64,000 nucleotides of DNA from Microbacterium sp. AG1240 (lineage in GTDB: Bacteria; Actinomycetota; Actinomycetes; Actinomycetales; Microbacteriaceae). The position numbers were made by a program, and so were the translations under genes. This document shows, one piece after another, positions 1 to 8,057 of this stretch; the stretch's first letter is position 1, and each line of letters starts with the position of its first letter. The DNA lies in NCBI RefSeq assembly GCF_003635115.1, contig NZ_RBXJ01000001.1, forward strand, positions 1,364,001 to 1,428,000, read 5' to 3'. The notes below the pieces were generated by a model, which saw only the letters and a list, made by a program, of their open reading frames with translations, was not told the origin of the DNA and made no database searches.

Positions 1-2220
1 GGCCGTCGGGAGCGCGGCCTTCGCCTGCGCCGCGAACTCGCCGCCCTTCGCCGTGTTGTCGGCGGCGAGGGCGTCGTCGATGTCTTTCGCTGAAACGGCA
101 CCGCCGGCGGCGAGCGAGACCAGCAGCTGCCACGACAGGTCGGTGTCGACGGTGAGACCGTCGAGCGTCGTGTCGCCGTCTCGGAGCGCGCGCACCTGGG
201 CCCACTGCGCGTCGGTGGCGGCGGCGGACGCGAAGGCGGTGACGAACTGCAGCTGACTGTCGCTCTCGGGCGCGGCGGCACGTGCCAGCTCCCACATCGC
301 GTCAGCCACCTTGGCCCGGGTCTCGTCGCGCTTGTGCGGGGCGACGTACGCGTTCGCCGCGAGCTGCAGCTGGGCGAGCGTCGTGCGCACGGTCGTCGAC
401 TCGGTCTCGGAGCCGATGTTGCGCAGCACGAGGTCGACGTAGTCGGTCGCGGATGCTTCGGCGTCGCGCGTCTGGTCCCAGGCGGCCCCCCAGACGATGG
501 AGCGGGCCAGCGGGTCGCTGATGTCCTTCAGGTGCGCGATCGCCGTGGCCAGCGACCGCTCGTCGAGACGGATCTTCGCGTACGCGAGGTCTTCGTCGTT
601 GAGGAGCACGAGGTCGGGGCGCCGGACGCCGACGAGCTCGGGCACGTCCGTGCGGTCGCCGTCGACGTCGAGCTCGATGCGGTGCACGCGCTGGAGCGAC
701 CCGCCCTTCAGCGAGTAGAAGCCGACCGCGAGGCGGTGCGGGCGGATGGTGGGGTAGTCGGCCGGGGCCGTCTGCACGATGGCGAAACGCGAGAGCGTGC
801 CGTCGGTCGACTCCTCCAGCAGAGGGGAGAGCGTATTCACGCCGGCGGTCTCGAGCCATTTGCGCGACCACGCGCCGAGCTCCCGGCCGCTCGTGGCCTC
901 GAGCTCGGTCAGCAGGTCGCCGAGCTCGGTGTTCGACCACTCGTGCTTGGCGAAGTAGGCGGCGACGCCGGCGAAGAACTGCTCGATTCCGACCCACGCC
1001 GCCAGCTGCTTCAGGACGGAACCGCCCTTGGCATAGGTGATGCCGTCGAAGTTGACCTGCACGTCCTCGAGGTCGTTGATCTCCGCGACGACGGGGTGGG
1101 TGGAGGGGAGCTGGTCCTGGCGGTACGCCCAGGTCTTCTCCATGGCGTTGAAGGTCGTCCACGCCTCGGTCCACTCCGTGGCCTCGGCCGTCGCGATCGT
1201 CGAGGCCCACTCGGCGAACGACTCGTTCAGCCAGAGGTCGTTCCACCACTTCATCGTGACCAGGTCGCCGAACCACATGTGGGCCAGCTCGTGGAGGATC
1301 GTGACGACGCGGCGTTCCTTCACCGCATCCGTCACCTTGCTGCGGAACACGTAGGTCTCGGTGAACGTGACGGCGCCGGCGTTCTCCATCGCTCCGGCGT
1401 TGAACTCCGGGACGAACAGCTGGTCGTACTTCGCGAAGGGGTAGGGGTAGTCGAACTTCTCCTCGTAGTACGCGAAACCCTGCCGGGTCTTCTCGAAGAC
1501 GTAGTCGGCGTCGAGGTGCTCCCAGAGGCTCTTGCGCGCGAACACGCCGAGGGGGATCACGCGGCCGGAGGCGCTCGTGAGCTCGGAGAACGTCGACTCG
1601 TAGGGGCCCGCGATCAGGGCCGTGATGTACGAGGAGATACGCGGGGTCGGCTCGAACGTCCACGTCGCGACGCCGGTGCTCTCGGCCCCGGGGCCTGCCG
1701 AAGCGACGGGCTCGGGGGAGGGCGAGTTCGACACGACGACCCAGGTCTCGGGGGCCGTGATCGTGAACTGGAACGTCGCCTTGAGGTCGGGCTGCTCGAA
1801 TACCGCGAACACGCGGCGAGAGTCGGGAACCTCGAACTGCGTATAGAGGTACACCTCGCCATCGACCGGGTCCACGAAACGGTGCAGGCCCTCGCCGGTG
1901 TTGGTGTAGCTGCAGTCGGCCACGACGACGAGTTCGTTCCGGGCCTCGAGGCCGCTCAGGGCGATACGCGAGTCGGAGTGGGCCGACACCGGCACGTCGC
2001 GGCCGTTCAGCGTGATCGAGTGCACGTAGCCCGAGATGAGGTCGATGAAGGTGTCGGCGCCTTCGACCGCGGAGAAACGGACGACGGTGCGGGAACCGAA
2101 GACCTCCGCACCTCGCGTCAGGTCGAGCGCGATCTCGTACTCGATGCCACCGCCCGCGGCCGGGTCGACGACGGAGCGGCGCTGCTGCGCTTCGCTGCGG
2201 GTGAGGTTCTCTCCAGGCAC
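1..2220 (-). CDS. pepN: Aminopeptidase N (M1 family), 3' end outside window
   Basis: Zinc metalloaminopeptidase that removes N-terminal residues from peptides in the cytoplasm. The visible 740 residues carry the M1 exopeptidase motif GAMEN (about residue 275) and HELAH (about 310), followed 18 residues later by the third zinc ligand Glu in NESFAEW. The reading frame stays open to base 1, so the C-terminal roughly 100 residues of a typical 850-residue actinobacterial PepN lie outside the window. The start is a GTG (2220-2218) giving MPGENLTRSEAQ, a typical actinobacterial PepN N-terminus, with GGGAG just upstream. A TAGGGT -10-like box lies further upstream on the minus strand. Divergent from hemH. 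The identity is firm. Confidence 0.95.
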   Translation of the reverse strand, partial: MPGENLTRSEAQQRRSVVDPAAGGGIEYEIALDLTRGAEVFGSRTVVRFSAVEGADTFIDLISGYVHSITLNGRDVPVSAHSDSRIALSGLEARNELVVVADCSYTNTGEGLHRFVDPVDGEVYLYTQFEVPDSRRVFAVFEQPDLKATFQFTITAPETWVVVSNSPSPEPVASAGPGAESTGVATWTFEPTPRISSYITALIAGPYESTFSELTSASGRVIPLGVFARKSLWEHLDADYVFEKTRQGFAYYEEKFDYPYPFAKYDQLFVPEFNAGAMENAGAVTFTETYVFRSKVTDAVKERRVVTILHELAHMWFGDLVTMKWWNDLWLNESFAEWASTIATAEATEWTEAWTTFNAMEKTWAYRQDQLPSTHPVVAEINDLEDVQVNFDGITYAKGGSVLKQLAAWVGIEQFFAGVAAYFAKHEWSNTELGDLLTELEATSGRELGAWSRKWLETAGVNTLSPLLEESTDGTLSRFAIVQTAPADYPTIRPHRLAVGFYSLKGGSLQRVHRIELDVDGDRTDVPELVGVRRPDLVLLNDEDLAYAKIRLDERSLATAIAHLKDISDPLARSIVWGAAWDQTRDAEASATDYVDLVLRNIGSETESTTVRTTLAQLQLAANAYVAPHKRDETRAKVADAMWELARAAAPESDSQLQFVTAFASAAATDAQWAQVRALRDGDTTLDGLTVDTDLSWQLLVSLAAGGAVSAKDIDDALAADNTAKGGEFAAQAKAALPTA

Positions 2221-2386
2221 TGACGTTCTCCCAGGGGTAGAGGGGTCGGATGCTGCGCGACGCGGCTGGCGCCGTTGACAACCGTCCCACCCTATCTCCG
2301 GGGCGGATCGACGCGGAGGGGGTGGTTCGCTACACCATCGAGCTAACCCGGCGAAGCGATGCGGCGGGAGTGGAAGAATCGACGGC

Positions 2387-3601
2387 GTGACCGCCAACGA
2401 ATCCCTCCAGCCAGCCCCGGCCGACGCCCCCGCGACCGTGCTCTTCGCATCGCCCGCCGCGTCGTCAGGTGCTCCCCACGTCGAGACGCCGGTCGCCTAC
2501 GACGCGATCCTCCTCGCCGGATTCGGCGGCCCGGAGGGGCAGGACGACGTGATCCCGTTCCTGCGCAACGTCACGCGGGGTCGCGGTATCCCCGACGAGC
2601 GTCTCGAAGAGGTCGCCCACCACTACCGCCACTTCGACGGCATCAGTCCGATCAACGCGCAGAACCGCGCGCTGAAGGCGGCGCTGGAGGCCGAGATCGC
2701 CCGCCGCGGCCTCGGGCTCCCCGTCTACTGGGGCAACCGCAACTGGGCGCCGTACCTCGAGGAGGCCGTGTCGGATGCCGCTGCGGCCGGCGACACGACG
2801 CTGCTGGCGGTGGCCACCAGCGCCTACAGCTCGTTCTCCAGCTGCAGGCAGTACCGCGAGGACTTCGCGCGCGTGCTGACCGAGACCGGAGCGGGAGCGT
2901 CGGTCACCATCGACAAGGTGCGCCAGTTCTTCGACCACCCGGGCTTCGTGGAGCCCTTCGTGACCGGGGTCCGCGACGCGGTGCAGGCCTTCGTCGCTCA
3001 GGACGTCGATCCCTCCGCCATACAGGTGCTGTTCTCGACGCACTCCATCCCCACCGCCGATGCCGAGCGCTCCGGCCCCCGCGACGTCGACTTCGGCGAG
3101 GGTGGCGCGTACGCGGCCCAGCACCGAGCGGTCGCCGAGGTCGTCATGGACGCCGTGTACGCAGCCGTCCCGGGGTCGGCCGGCGTGCTCGACTGGGAGC
3201 TCGTGTACCAGTCGCGCTCGGGCCCGCCCACGCAGCCGTGGCTCGAACCGGATGTCAACGACGTGATCGCCGAGCTGCCCGGAAGGGGCGTGGAAGCGGT
3301 CGTGATCGTGCCGCTCGGTTTCGTCAGCGACCACATGGAGGTGCTGTGGGACCTCGACACCGAGGCCATGGAGTCGGCCCAGGAGGTCGGCATCCGCGCT
3401 GTGCGCACACCGACGCCGGGCGTCGATCCGGCCTACGTCGCCGGTCTCGTCGACCTCATCGAGGAGCGCCTCAACGGCACGCCCGCCTCGGAACGCCCCC
3501 ACGAGACCACGCTCGGGCCGTGGTTCGACGTCTGCCGGCCGGGCTGCTGCGAGAACGTCCGAGCGGGTTTCAAGCCCGCGGTCTCGGGCGTACTCCCCTG
3601 A
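2387..3601 (+). CDS. hemH: Ferrochelatase (coproporphyrin ferrochelatase type)
   Basis: Inserts ferrous iron into a porphyrin during haem synthesis. In Actinobacteria the substrate is normally coproporphyrin III, so cpfC is the alternative symbol. The 404-residue protein has the family pattern from DAILLAGFGGPEG at the start of the domain to HSIPTAD near the middle and PLGFVSDHMEVLWDLD near the C-terminus. An internal SSCRQY cysteine and a C-terminal CRPGCC cluster (about 383-388) match the positions of the [2Fe-2S] ligands known in actinobacterial ferrochelatases. The N-terminal 35 residues are Ala/Pro-rich and probably disordered. The GTG start lies 7 nt after an AAGAAT box, which suggests a leaderless message. 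It is divergent from pepN. Confidence 0.93.
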   Translation: MTANESLQPAPADAPATVLFASPAASSGAPHVETPVAYDAILLAGFGGPEGQDDVIPFLRNVTRGRGIPDERLEEVAHHYRHFDGISPINAQNRALKAALEAEIARRGLGLPVYWGNRNWAPYLEEAVSDAAAAGDTTLLAVATSAYSSFSSCRQYREDFARVLTETGAGASVTIDKVRQFFDHPGFVEPFVTGVRDAVQAFVAQDVDPSAIQVLFSTHSIPTADAERSGPRDVDFGEGGAYAAQHRAVAEVVMDAVYAAVPGSAGVLDWELVYQSRSGPPTQPWLEPDVNDVIAELPGRGVEAVVIVPLGFVSDHMEVLWDLDTEAMESAQEVGIRAVRTPTPGVDPAYVAGLVDLIEERLNGTPASERPHETTLGPWFDVCRPGCCENVRAGFKPAVSGVLP

Positions 3602-3628
3602 TCCCGACGCACTTCTAGGATGAGTGCC

Positions 3629-4162
3629 ATGCGCATCCACATCGCGACCGACCACGCGGGTCTCGACTTCTCCACCCAGCTCCAGCACCACCTCGCGGCA
3701 CAGGGCCACGAGGTCGTCGACCACGGCCCCATCGAGTACGACCCGGTCGACGACTACCCGGCGTTCTGCATCCGCGCGGCGCAGGCCGTGGTCCGCGACC
3801 AGGCCGCCGGCATCGACACCCTGGGCGTGGTGTTCGGAGGCTCGGGCAACGGCGAGCAGATCGCGGCGAACAAGGTGCGCGGTGTGCGGGCGGCGCTCGT
3901 ATGGAACATGGCGACCGCCGAACTGGCTCGCGAGCACAATGACGCCAACGTCATCGCGATCGGGGCGCGCCAGCACACCTTCGAAGAGGCCGCGGCCTTC
4001 ATCGATCGTTTCGTCGCCACGCCGTTCTCGGATGAGGAACGCCACGCGCGGCGCATCGCCCAGCTCGCCGCGTTCGAGAACGACGGTTCTCTGCTCCCCG
4101 ACCCCCGCGCGGCGATCCGGGGCGGCGAAGACGTCGACGCCTTCGATCCGGAAGCAGGCTGA
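3629..4162 (+). CDS. rpiB: Ribose-5-phosphate isomerase B
   Basis: Interconverts ribose 5-phosphate and ribulose 5-phosphate in the pentose phosphate pathway. The protein opens with MRIHIATDHAG and contains GVVFGGSGNGEQIAANK, the LacAB/RpiB anion-hole region. An upstream in-frame ATG at 3620 exists, but it overlaps a TAGGAT box (3616-3621). The ATG at 3629 sits 7 nt after that box, as expected for a leaderless mRNA, and gives the canonical N-terminus, so I chose it (177 aa). It lies 27 bp after hemH and 52 bp before the glycosylase gene. The C-terminal tail beyond the core fold is acidic and variable. Confidence 0.9.
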   Translation: MRIHIATDHAGLDFSTQLQHHLAAQGHEVVDHGPIEYDPVDDYPAFCIRAAQAVVRDQAAGIDTLGVVFGGSGNGEQIAANKVRGVRAALVWNMATAELAREHNDANVIAIGARQHTFEEAAAFIDRFVATPFSDEERHARRIAQLAAFENDGSLLPDPRAAIRGGEDVDAFDPEAG

Positions 4163-4214
4163 TGCCTGCATCCGGATCCTTCGACGCTCTGTCCATCGAA
4201 CTGCGAGCAGGCTG

Positions 4215-5219
4215 ATGCCGGAGGGCCATTCCGTCCACCGCATCGCCCGCCAGTTCGACCGCAACATCGTCGGGCGCCGCGTCGCAGCATCCAGCCCCCA
4301 GGGGCGCTTCGCCGACGGTGCCTCCATGCTGGATGGTCGCCAGGCGACATCGGTGCGCGCGGTCGGCAAGCAGATGTTCCTGGAGTTCGACGACGACGTC
4401 TGGCTGCGCGTGCACCTCGGCATGTACGGCGCCTGGGACTTCGCCGGTGACATCGTCGTCGATCCCACCATCGCGTCGTCGAACGGGCGCATGGGGCAGA
4501 CGAATCAGCGCGGCACGGTCGTCGGCGACGACGACGAGCCGATCATGGATGCGGCGGGCGAGAACTCCCTGTCGTCGATCGGGGCCCCCCGGCGCGCCCG
4601 GGGTCGTGTCCGGATGTCGGAGCAGACGCGCGGCCTGGAGGAGGAGACCGAGTGGCCCCCGCCCGTCGTGGGCCAGGTGCGGCTCCGCCTGCTCACGGAA
4701 CTGACGTGCGCCGACCTCCGCGGGCCCACGGCATGCCAGATCCAGACACCCGATGAAGTGGCCACGACCATCGCCAAGCTCGGACCCGACCCCCTCGTCG
4801 ACGACGTCGCCGAGGGGGAGGAGCGCTTCGTCTCCGTGGTCCGTCGGAAGCCGACGGCGATCGGTCTGCTGCTCATGGATCAGAGCGTCGTCAGCGGCAT
4901 CGGCAACGTGTACCGGGCCGAGATGCTGTTCCGTGCGCGCCAGAACCCCCATACGCCCGGTCAAGACGTGCCCGAAGAGGTCGTCCGCGGGTTGTGGCGC
5001 GACTGGGTGCGGCTGCTGGCGATCGGTGTCGAGGCCGGTCAGATGATGACCATGGACGACCTCGACCCGGCGGCCTATCGCGCGGCCATGGCCAGCCGCG
5101 ACGATCGCCACTGGGTCTACCATCGCGCGGGCCTGCCCTGCCGGGTCTGCGGGACGTCGATCATCGTCGAGGAAGCCGCCGGGAGGAAGCTGTACTGGTG
5201 CCCCCGGTGCCAGGCGTGA
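4215..5219 (+). CDS. Fpg/Nei family DNA glycosylase (Nei2-like)
   Basis: Base-excision repair glycosylase/AP lyase for oxidised bases. The N-terminus MPEGHSVHRIARQF supplies the catalytic Pro2 and Glu3. A helix-two-turn-helix segment (QSVVSGIGNVYRAEMLF) lies about residue 220, and a C-terminal zinc finger reads CRVC, 16 residues, then CPRC at the end of the protein. MPEGH rather than MPELPE favours the actinobacterial Nei/Nei2 branch over MutM. The insertion between residues about 85 and 150 is Arg/acidic-rich and longer than in classical Fpg. The start is fixed by the required Pro at position 2. Length is 334 aa. It is 18 bp upstream of the PaiB-like gene, whose own -10 box lies in that gap. 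Confidence 0.88.
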   Translation: MPEGHSVHRIARQFDRNIVGRRVAASSPQGRFADGASMLDGRQATSVRAVGKQMFLEFDDDVWLRVHLGMYGAWDFAGDIVVDPTIASSNGRMGQTNQRGTVVGDDDEPIMDAAGENSLSSIGAPRRARGRVRMSEQTRGLEEETEWPPPVVGQVRLRLLTELTCADLRGPTACQIQTPDEVATTIAKLGPDPLVDDVAEGEERFVSVVRRKPTAIGLLLMDQSVVSGIGNVYRAEMLFRARQNPHTPGQDVPEEVVRGLWRDWVRLLAIGVEAGQMMTMDDLDPAAYRAAMASRDDRHWVYHRAGLPCRVCGTSIIVEEAAGRKLYWCPRCQA

Positions 5220-5237
5220 CGGCTCTAGGCTGAGCGG

Positions 5238-5873
5238 ATGCGGCAGAACCCGAGCTTCGCGATGACCGATGTGGGCGAGCTGCGTCGCCTCATCGAGCGC
5301 CACCCCTGGATGACCCTCGTGAGCAGTACGGACGACGGTCTCGTCGCGTCCCACTACGCCGTGCTGCTCGACGAGGATCGCGACGATCTCACCGTGGTCG
5401 GGCACGTCGGCAAGCCCGACGACCTGATTCTCGGGCTCGGAGAGCGAGAGCTGATGCTGGTGGTCCAGGGCCCGCACGGATATATCTCCCCATCGTGGTA
5501 CGGCGACGCGGCTGCCGTCCCCACCTGGAACTTCGTCTCGGCCCACCTCACGGGAGTCCCCGAGATCCTCGCGCCGGAGGAGAACCTGCGCGTGCTCGAT
5601 CGACTGGTCGAGCGCTACGAGCGGCGGGTGCCCGAGCCGCGGATGCTGTGGGAGAGACCGAACGACGAGATCTTCGTCGAGCGGCTCGAAAGAGGAACCG
5701 TCGGATTCCGGATGACGCCCACGAGGGTCGTCGCGAAGCGGAAGCTGAGTCAGAACAAGACGCCCGACGTGGTCGAGACCATCATCGCCGAGCTCAGTGG
5801 CGCCGGCGCGTACGCGCAGCCCGAGCTCGCGGCGGAGATGCGGCGCGCGGCAGACACGCGCGTGCAGCGATGA
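5238..5873 (+). CDS. PaiB-like FMN-binding split-barrel protein
   Basis: Member of the PaiB/FMN-binding negative regulator family, a pyridoxamine-oxidase-like split barrel. The exact ligand or target is unknown for most members. Recognisable are the family start MRQNPSFAMTD (usual MYxPxHF type), the segment HVGKPDD around residue 55, and GPHGYISPSWYG followed by VPTWNF, both strong PaiB signatures. Length is 211 aa, the family's usual size. ATG 5238 lies 6 nt after TAGGCT (5226-5231), so a leaderless transcript is likely. The stop codon overlaps the next gene's start in an ATGA, indicating translational coupling to the amidohydrolase. Confidence 0.85.
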   Translation: MRQNPSFAMTDVGELRRLIERHPWMTLVSSTDDGLVASHYAVLLDEDRDDLTVVGHVGKPDDLILGLGERELMLVVQGPHGYISPSWYGDAAAVPTWNFVSAHLTGVPEILAPEENLRVLDRLVERYERRVPEPRMLWERPNDEIFVERLERGTVGFRMTPTRVVAKRKLSQNKTPDVVETIIAELSGAGAYAQPELAAEMRRAADTRVQR

Positions 5874-7363
5874 TCGGGGCGCAGGTCGGCACGATCCGTG
5901 GTGCCCGCGTCGCCGGAGCGGGACGGGAGGTGCTGCCGCACGATGGCGCGTTCGACGTGTTCATCGCCGACGGGCGCATCGTGGACATCGCGCCCACCGG
6001 TGTTCTGCGCGCGCTGGGCGAAATCGTCGATGCAGACGGCTCATGGCTCATCCCCGGGCTCTGGGACCACCACGTGCACGCGCTGCAATGGGCCCTCGCG
6101 TCCCGGCGGATCGATCTAGGCCACGCCGCGACCGCGCGCGAGGCGGTCACGATCATGGCGGCGTCGACGCCGGTCGACGGACGCCGCATCGGCGTCGGTT
6201 TCCGGGATGCGCTGTGGCCCGATGAGCCGTCGCTCGCGCTGCTCGATGAGGCGACCGGTGATCTGCCCGCCTACCTCATCAACGCCGACGTCCACAGCGT
6301 GTGGCTCAACACCGCTGCCTTCGCCCGGGAGGGATTCCCCGCTGACCCGTCGGGGTTCCTCGGGGAGGAGGACGCCTTCGAGATCTCGCGCCGGCTGAAC
6401 GCCGCCGATCCGTCGGGGGGCGATCGGTTGGTCGAGGAAGCCGCGCGCGCGGCTGCGGCCCGCGGCGTGGTCGGGATGGTCGACCTCGACATGGCGTGGA
6501 ACGACGAGCCGTGGATGCGGCGCGCGGCCGCGGGGTTCGACGTGCTGCGCGTGCGCTACGGGATCTACCCGCAGCATCTCGACCGCGCAATCGCCGAGGG
6601 GCTGCGGACGGGTGATCCGGTTCGCGGTTCGGCGGGCGGCCTCATCCGCACTGGACCGCTCAAGGTGATCACCGACGGCTCGCTCGGTACGCGTACCGCC
6701 GCGTGCGGGCACCCGTACTCCGGTGATCCGCACAACCGCGGCGTGCTGACCGTCGATCCCGCAACCCTCGTCGACCTCATGATGCGTGCGACCGGTGCGG
6801 GATTAGAGTGCGCGATCCACGCGATCGGAGACGTCGCGAACTCGCACGCCCTGGATGCGTTCGCGACAACCGGCGCGGTCGGAACGATCGAGCACGCGCA
6901 GCTGGTCGCCGCGGCCGACGTCCCGCGGTTCGCCCGACTGGACGTCACGGCGAGCGTTCAACCCGAGCACGCGATAGACGACCGCGACGTCACGGACGAG
7001 ATGTGGGCGTCGCAGACTGCGACGGCCTACCCGTTACGCGCTCTCGTCGACGCCGGCGCGAACCTCGTCCTCGGATCGGACGCACCGGTTTCTCCGCTCG
7101 ATCCCTGGGCCGCCATCGCGGGTGCCGTGTACCGCACCCGCGACGGCAGGACGCCCTGGCGTCCCGAGCAACGGATCGACGCGGCGACGGCGCTGGCGGC
7201 GTCGACGGCCGGCGGATCCCGCGGCGGGGCGCGCATCGAGCCGGGGGCTCTGGCTGATCTCGCGCTCTGCGAGAACGACCCGCTGGGAGCGTCCGAACTC
7301 GAGCTGCGCGGCATGCAGGTCTCGGCGACGCTGCTGGGAGGGCGGTTGACGCACCTCACGTGA
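5870..7363 (+). CDS. YtcJ-like amidohydrolase (amidohydrolase 3 family)
   Basis: Metal-dependent hydrolase of the amidohydrolase superfamily; the substrate cannot be named from sequence. The N-terminal sandwich domain leads to the metal-binding HHVHALQ motif (about residue 64), the later KVITDGSLGTRTA segment, HAIGDVANSHALDAF (residues about 320), EHAQLV, and the C-terminal metal Asp in LGSDAPVSPLDPW. All are hallmarks of YtcJ-type proteins. Length is 497 aa against about 520-550 for the family. The start ATG overlaps the TGA of the PaiB-like gene (ATGA), so the two form an operon. A perfect hairpin terminator begins immediately after the stop. Confidence 0.88.
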   Translation: MIGAQVGTIRGARVAGAGREVLPHDGAFDVFIADGRIVDIAPTGVLRALGEIVDADGSWLIPGLWDHHVHALQWALASRRIDLGHAATAREAVTIMAASTPVDGRRIGVGFRDALWPDEPSLALLDEATGDLPAYLINADVHSVWLNTAAFAREGFPADPSGFLGEEDAFEISRRLNAADPSGGDRLVEEAARAAAARGVVGMVDLDMAWNDEPWMRRAAAGFDVLRVRYGIYPQHLDRAIAEGLRTGDPVRGSAGGLIRTGPLKVITDGSLGTRTAACGHPYSGDPHNRGVLTVDPATLVDLMMRATGAGLECAIHAIGDVANSHALDAFATTGAVGTIEHAQLVAAADVPRFARLDVTASVQPEHAIDDRDVTDEMWASQTATAYPLRALVDAGANLVLGSDAPVSPLDPWAAIAGAVYRTRDGRTPWRPEQRIDAATALAASTAGGSRGGARIEPGALADLALCENDPLGASELELRGMQVSATLLGGRLTHLT

Positions 7364-7364
7364 G

Positions 7365-7405
7365 ACGACGAAGGGCTCCGGGATCGACCCGGAGCCCTTC
7401 GTCGT
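7365..7405. terminator. Bidirectional hairpin terminator
   Basis: A perfect 18-bp inverted repeat, acgacgaagggctccggg, with a 5-nt loop (ATCGA) fills the gap between the converging amidohydrolase and dps genes. It has no strong T tract, as is common in high-GC actinobacteria. Confidence 0.85.
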
Positions 7406-7416
7406 GGAGTGCGTGC

Positions 7417-7908
7417 TTACGCGGCGAGGTGCGCGAAGAGGAACCAGCGGTCCTTGTCGAGGCCTCGCTTGATCTCGATCGCGACGTCCTGGCTGGTGAG
7501 GTCGGTCTCGTCGAGTCCGTCGACTGCGGCCTGCAGGTCGCCGAGGACGGCGTCAATGTCGGCGAGGACCGCGCGGATGATGACGTCCGACGGAGCGAAC
7601 CCGGCGGGGACGCTGGTCTGCTTCGCCTTCGACGCGACGCTCTGCAGCCGCGAGTCGATCGGCAGCCCCAGGGCGACGATGCGCTCCGCGGCGAGGTCGG
7701 ACCAATCCTGAGCGTGGCTCACGATCGTGTCGAGCAGTTCGTGGACGCCGATGAAGTTCGCGCCGCGCACGTGCCAGTGCGCCTGCTTGCCGTTGACGAC
7801 GAGTGCCTCGAGGCCGAGGACGACGGGGGAGAGGAACTGGGCGGTGGCGGCGGCCATCGTGGGGTCGGCGACCGTCGCGGTCTCGGAAGTGGTGTGGATG
7901 TCAGTCAT
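7417..7908 (-). CDS. dps: Dps-family ferritin-like DNA-protection protein
   Basis: Forms a 12-subunit shell that oxidises and stores iron and protects DNA in starvation or oxidative stress. The ferroxidase ligands sit in KQAHWHVRGANFIGVHELLD and HAQDWSDLAAER, both standard Dps motifs. An in-frame ATG at 7929 exists, but GGAGG lies 7 nt upstream of the ATG at 7908 (MTDIHTT), so I chose 7908 (163 aa). There is no long basic N-terminal tail, so DNA binding, if any, would use other surfaces. It converges on the amidohydrolase operon and shares the bidirectional terminator. Confidence 0.93.
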   Translation of the reverse strand: MTDIHTTSETATVADPTMAAATAQFLSPVVLGLEALVVNGKQAHWHVRGANFIGVHELLDTIVSHAQDWSDLAAERIVALGLPIDSRLQSVASKAKQTSVPAGFAPSDVIIRAVLADIDAVLGDLQAAVDGLDETDLTSQDVAIEIKRGLDKDRWFLFAHLAA

Positions 7909-8057
7909 TTTCGCCTCCATGCTGGGCACATCGTGCCCCTATGGATGCCAACGCTACTCAGCCCTTCGCATTCCGCAAGCAAGCTGAGGCTCGGCTTACG
8001 CCCGCGGAAACACGCGTCGTTCCCGGCTCCGTGTGCGCCGTCGACTACCGTCGAGGG

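Noticed and set aside
334..2223. Long plus-strand open frame antisense to pepN (629 codons)
   Set aside because: A GC-rich shadow frame; the minus-strand frame has all PepN motifs, and the plus frame shows no domain and Arg/Val/Gly-rich composition.
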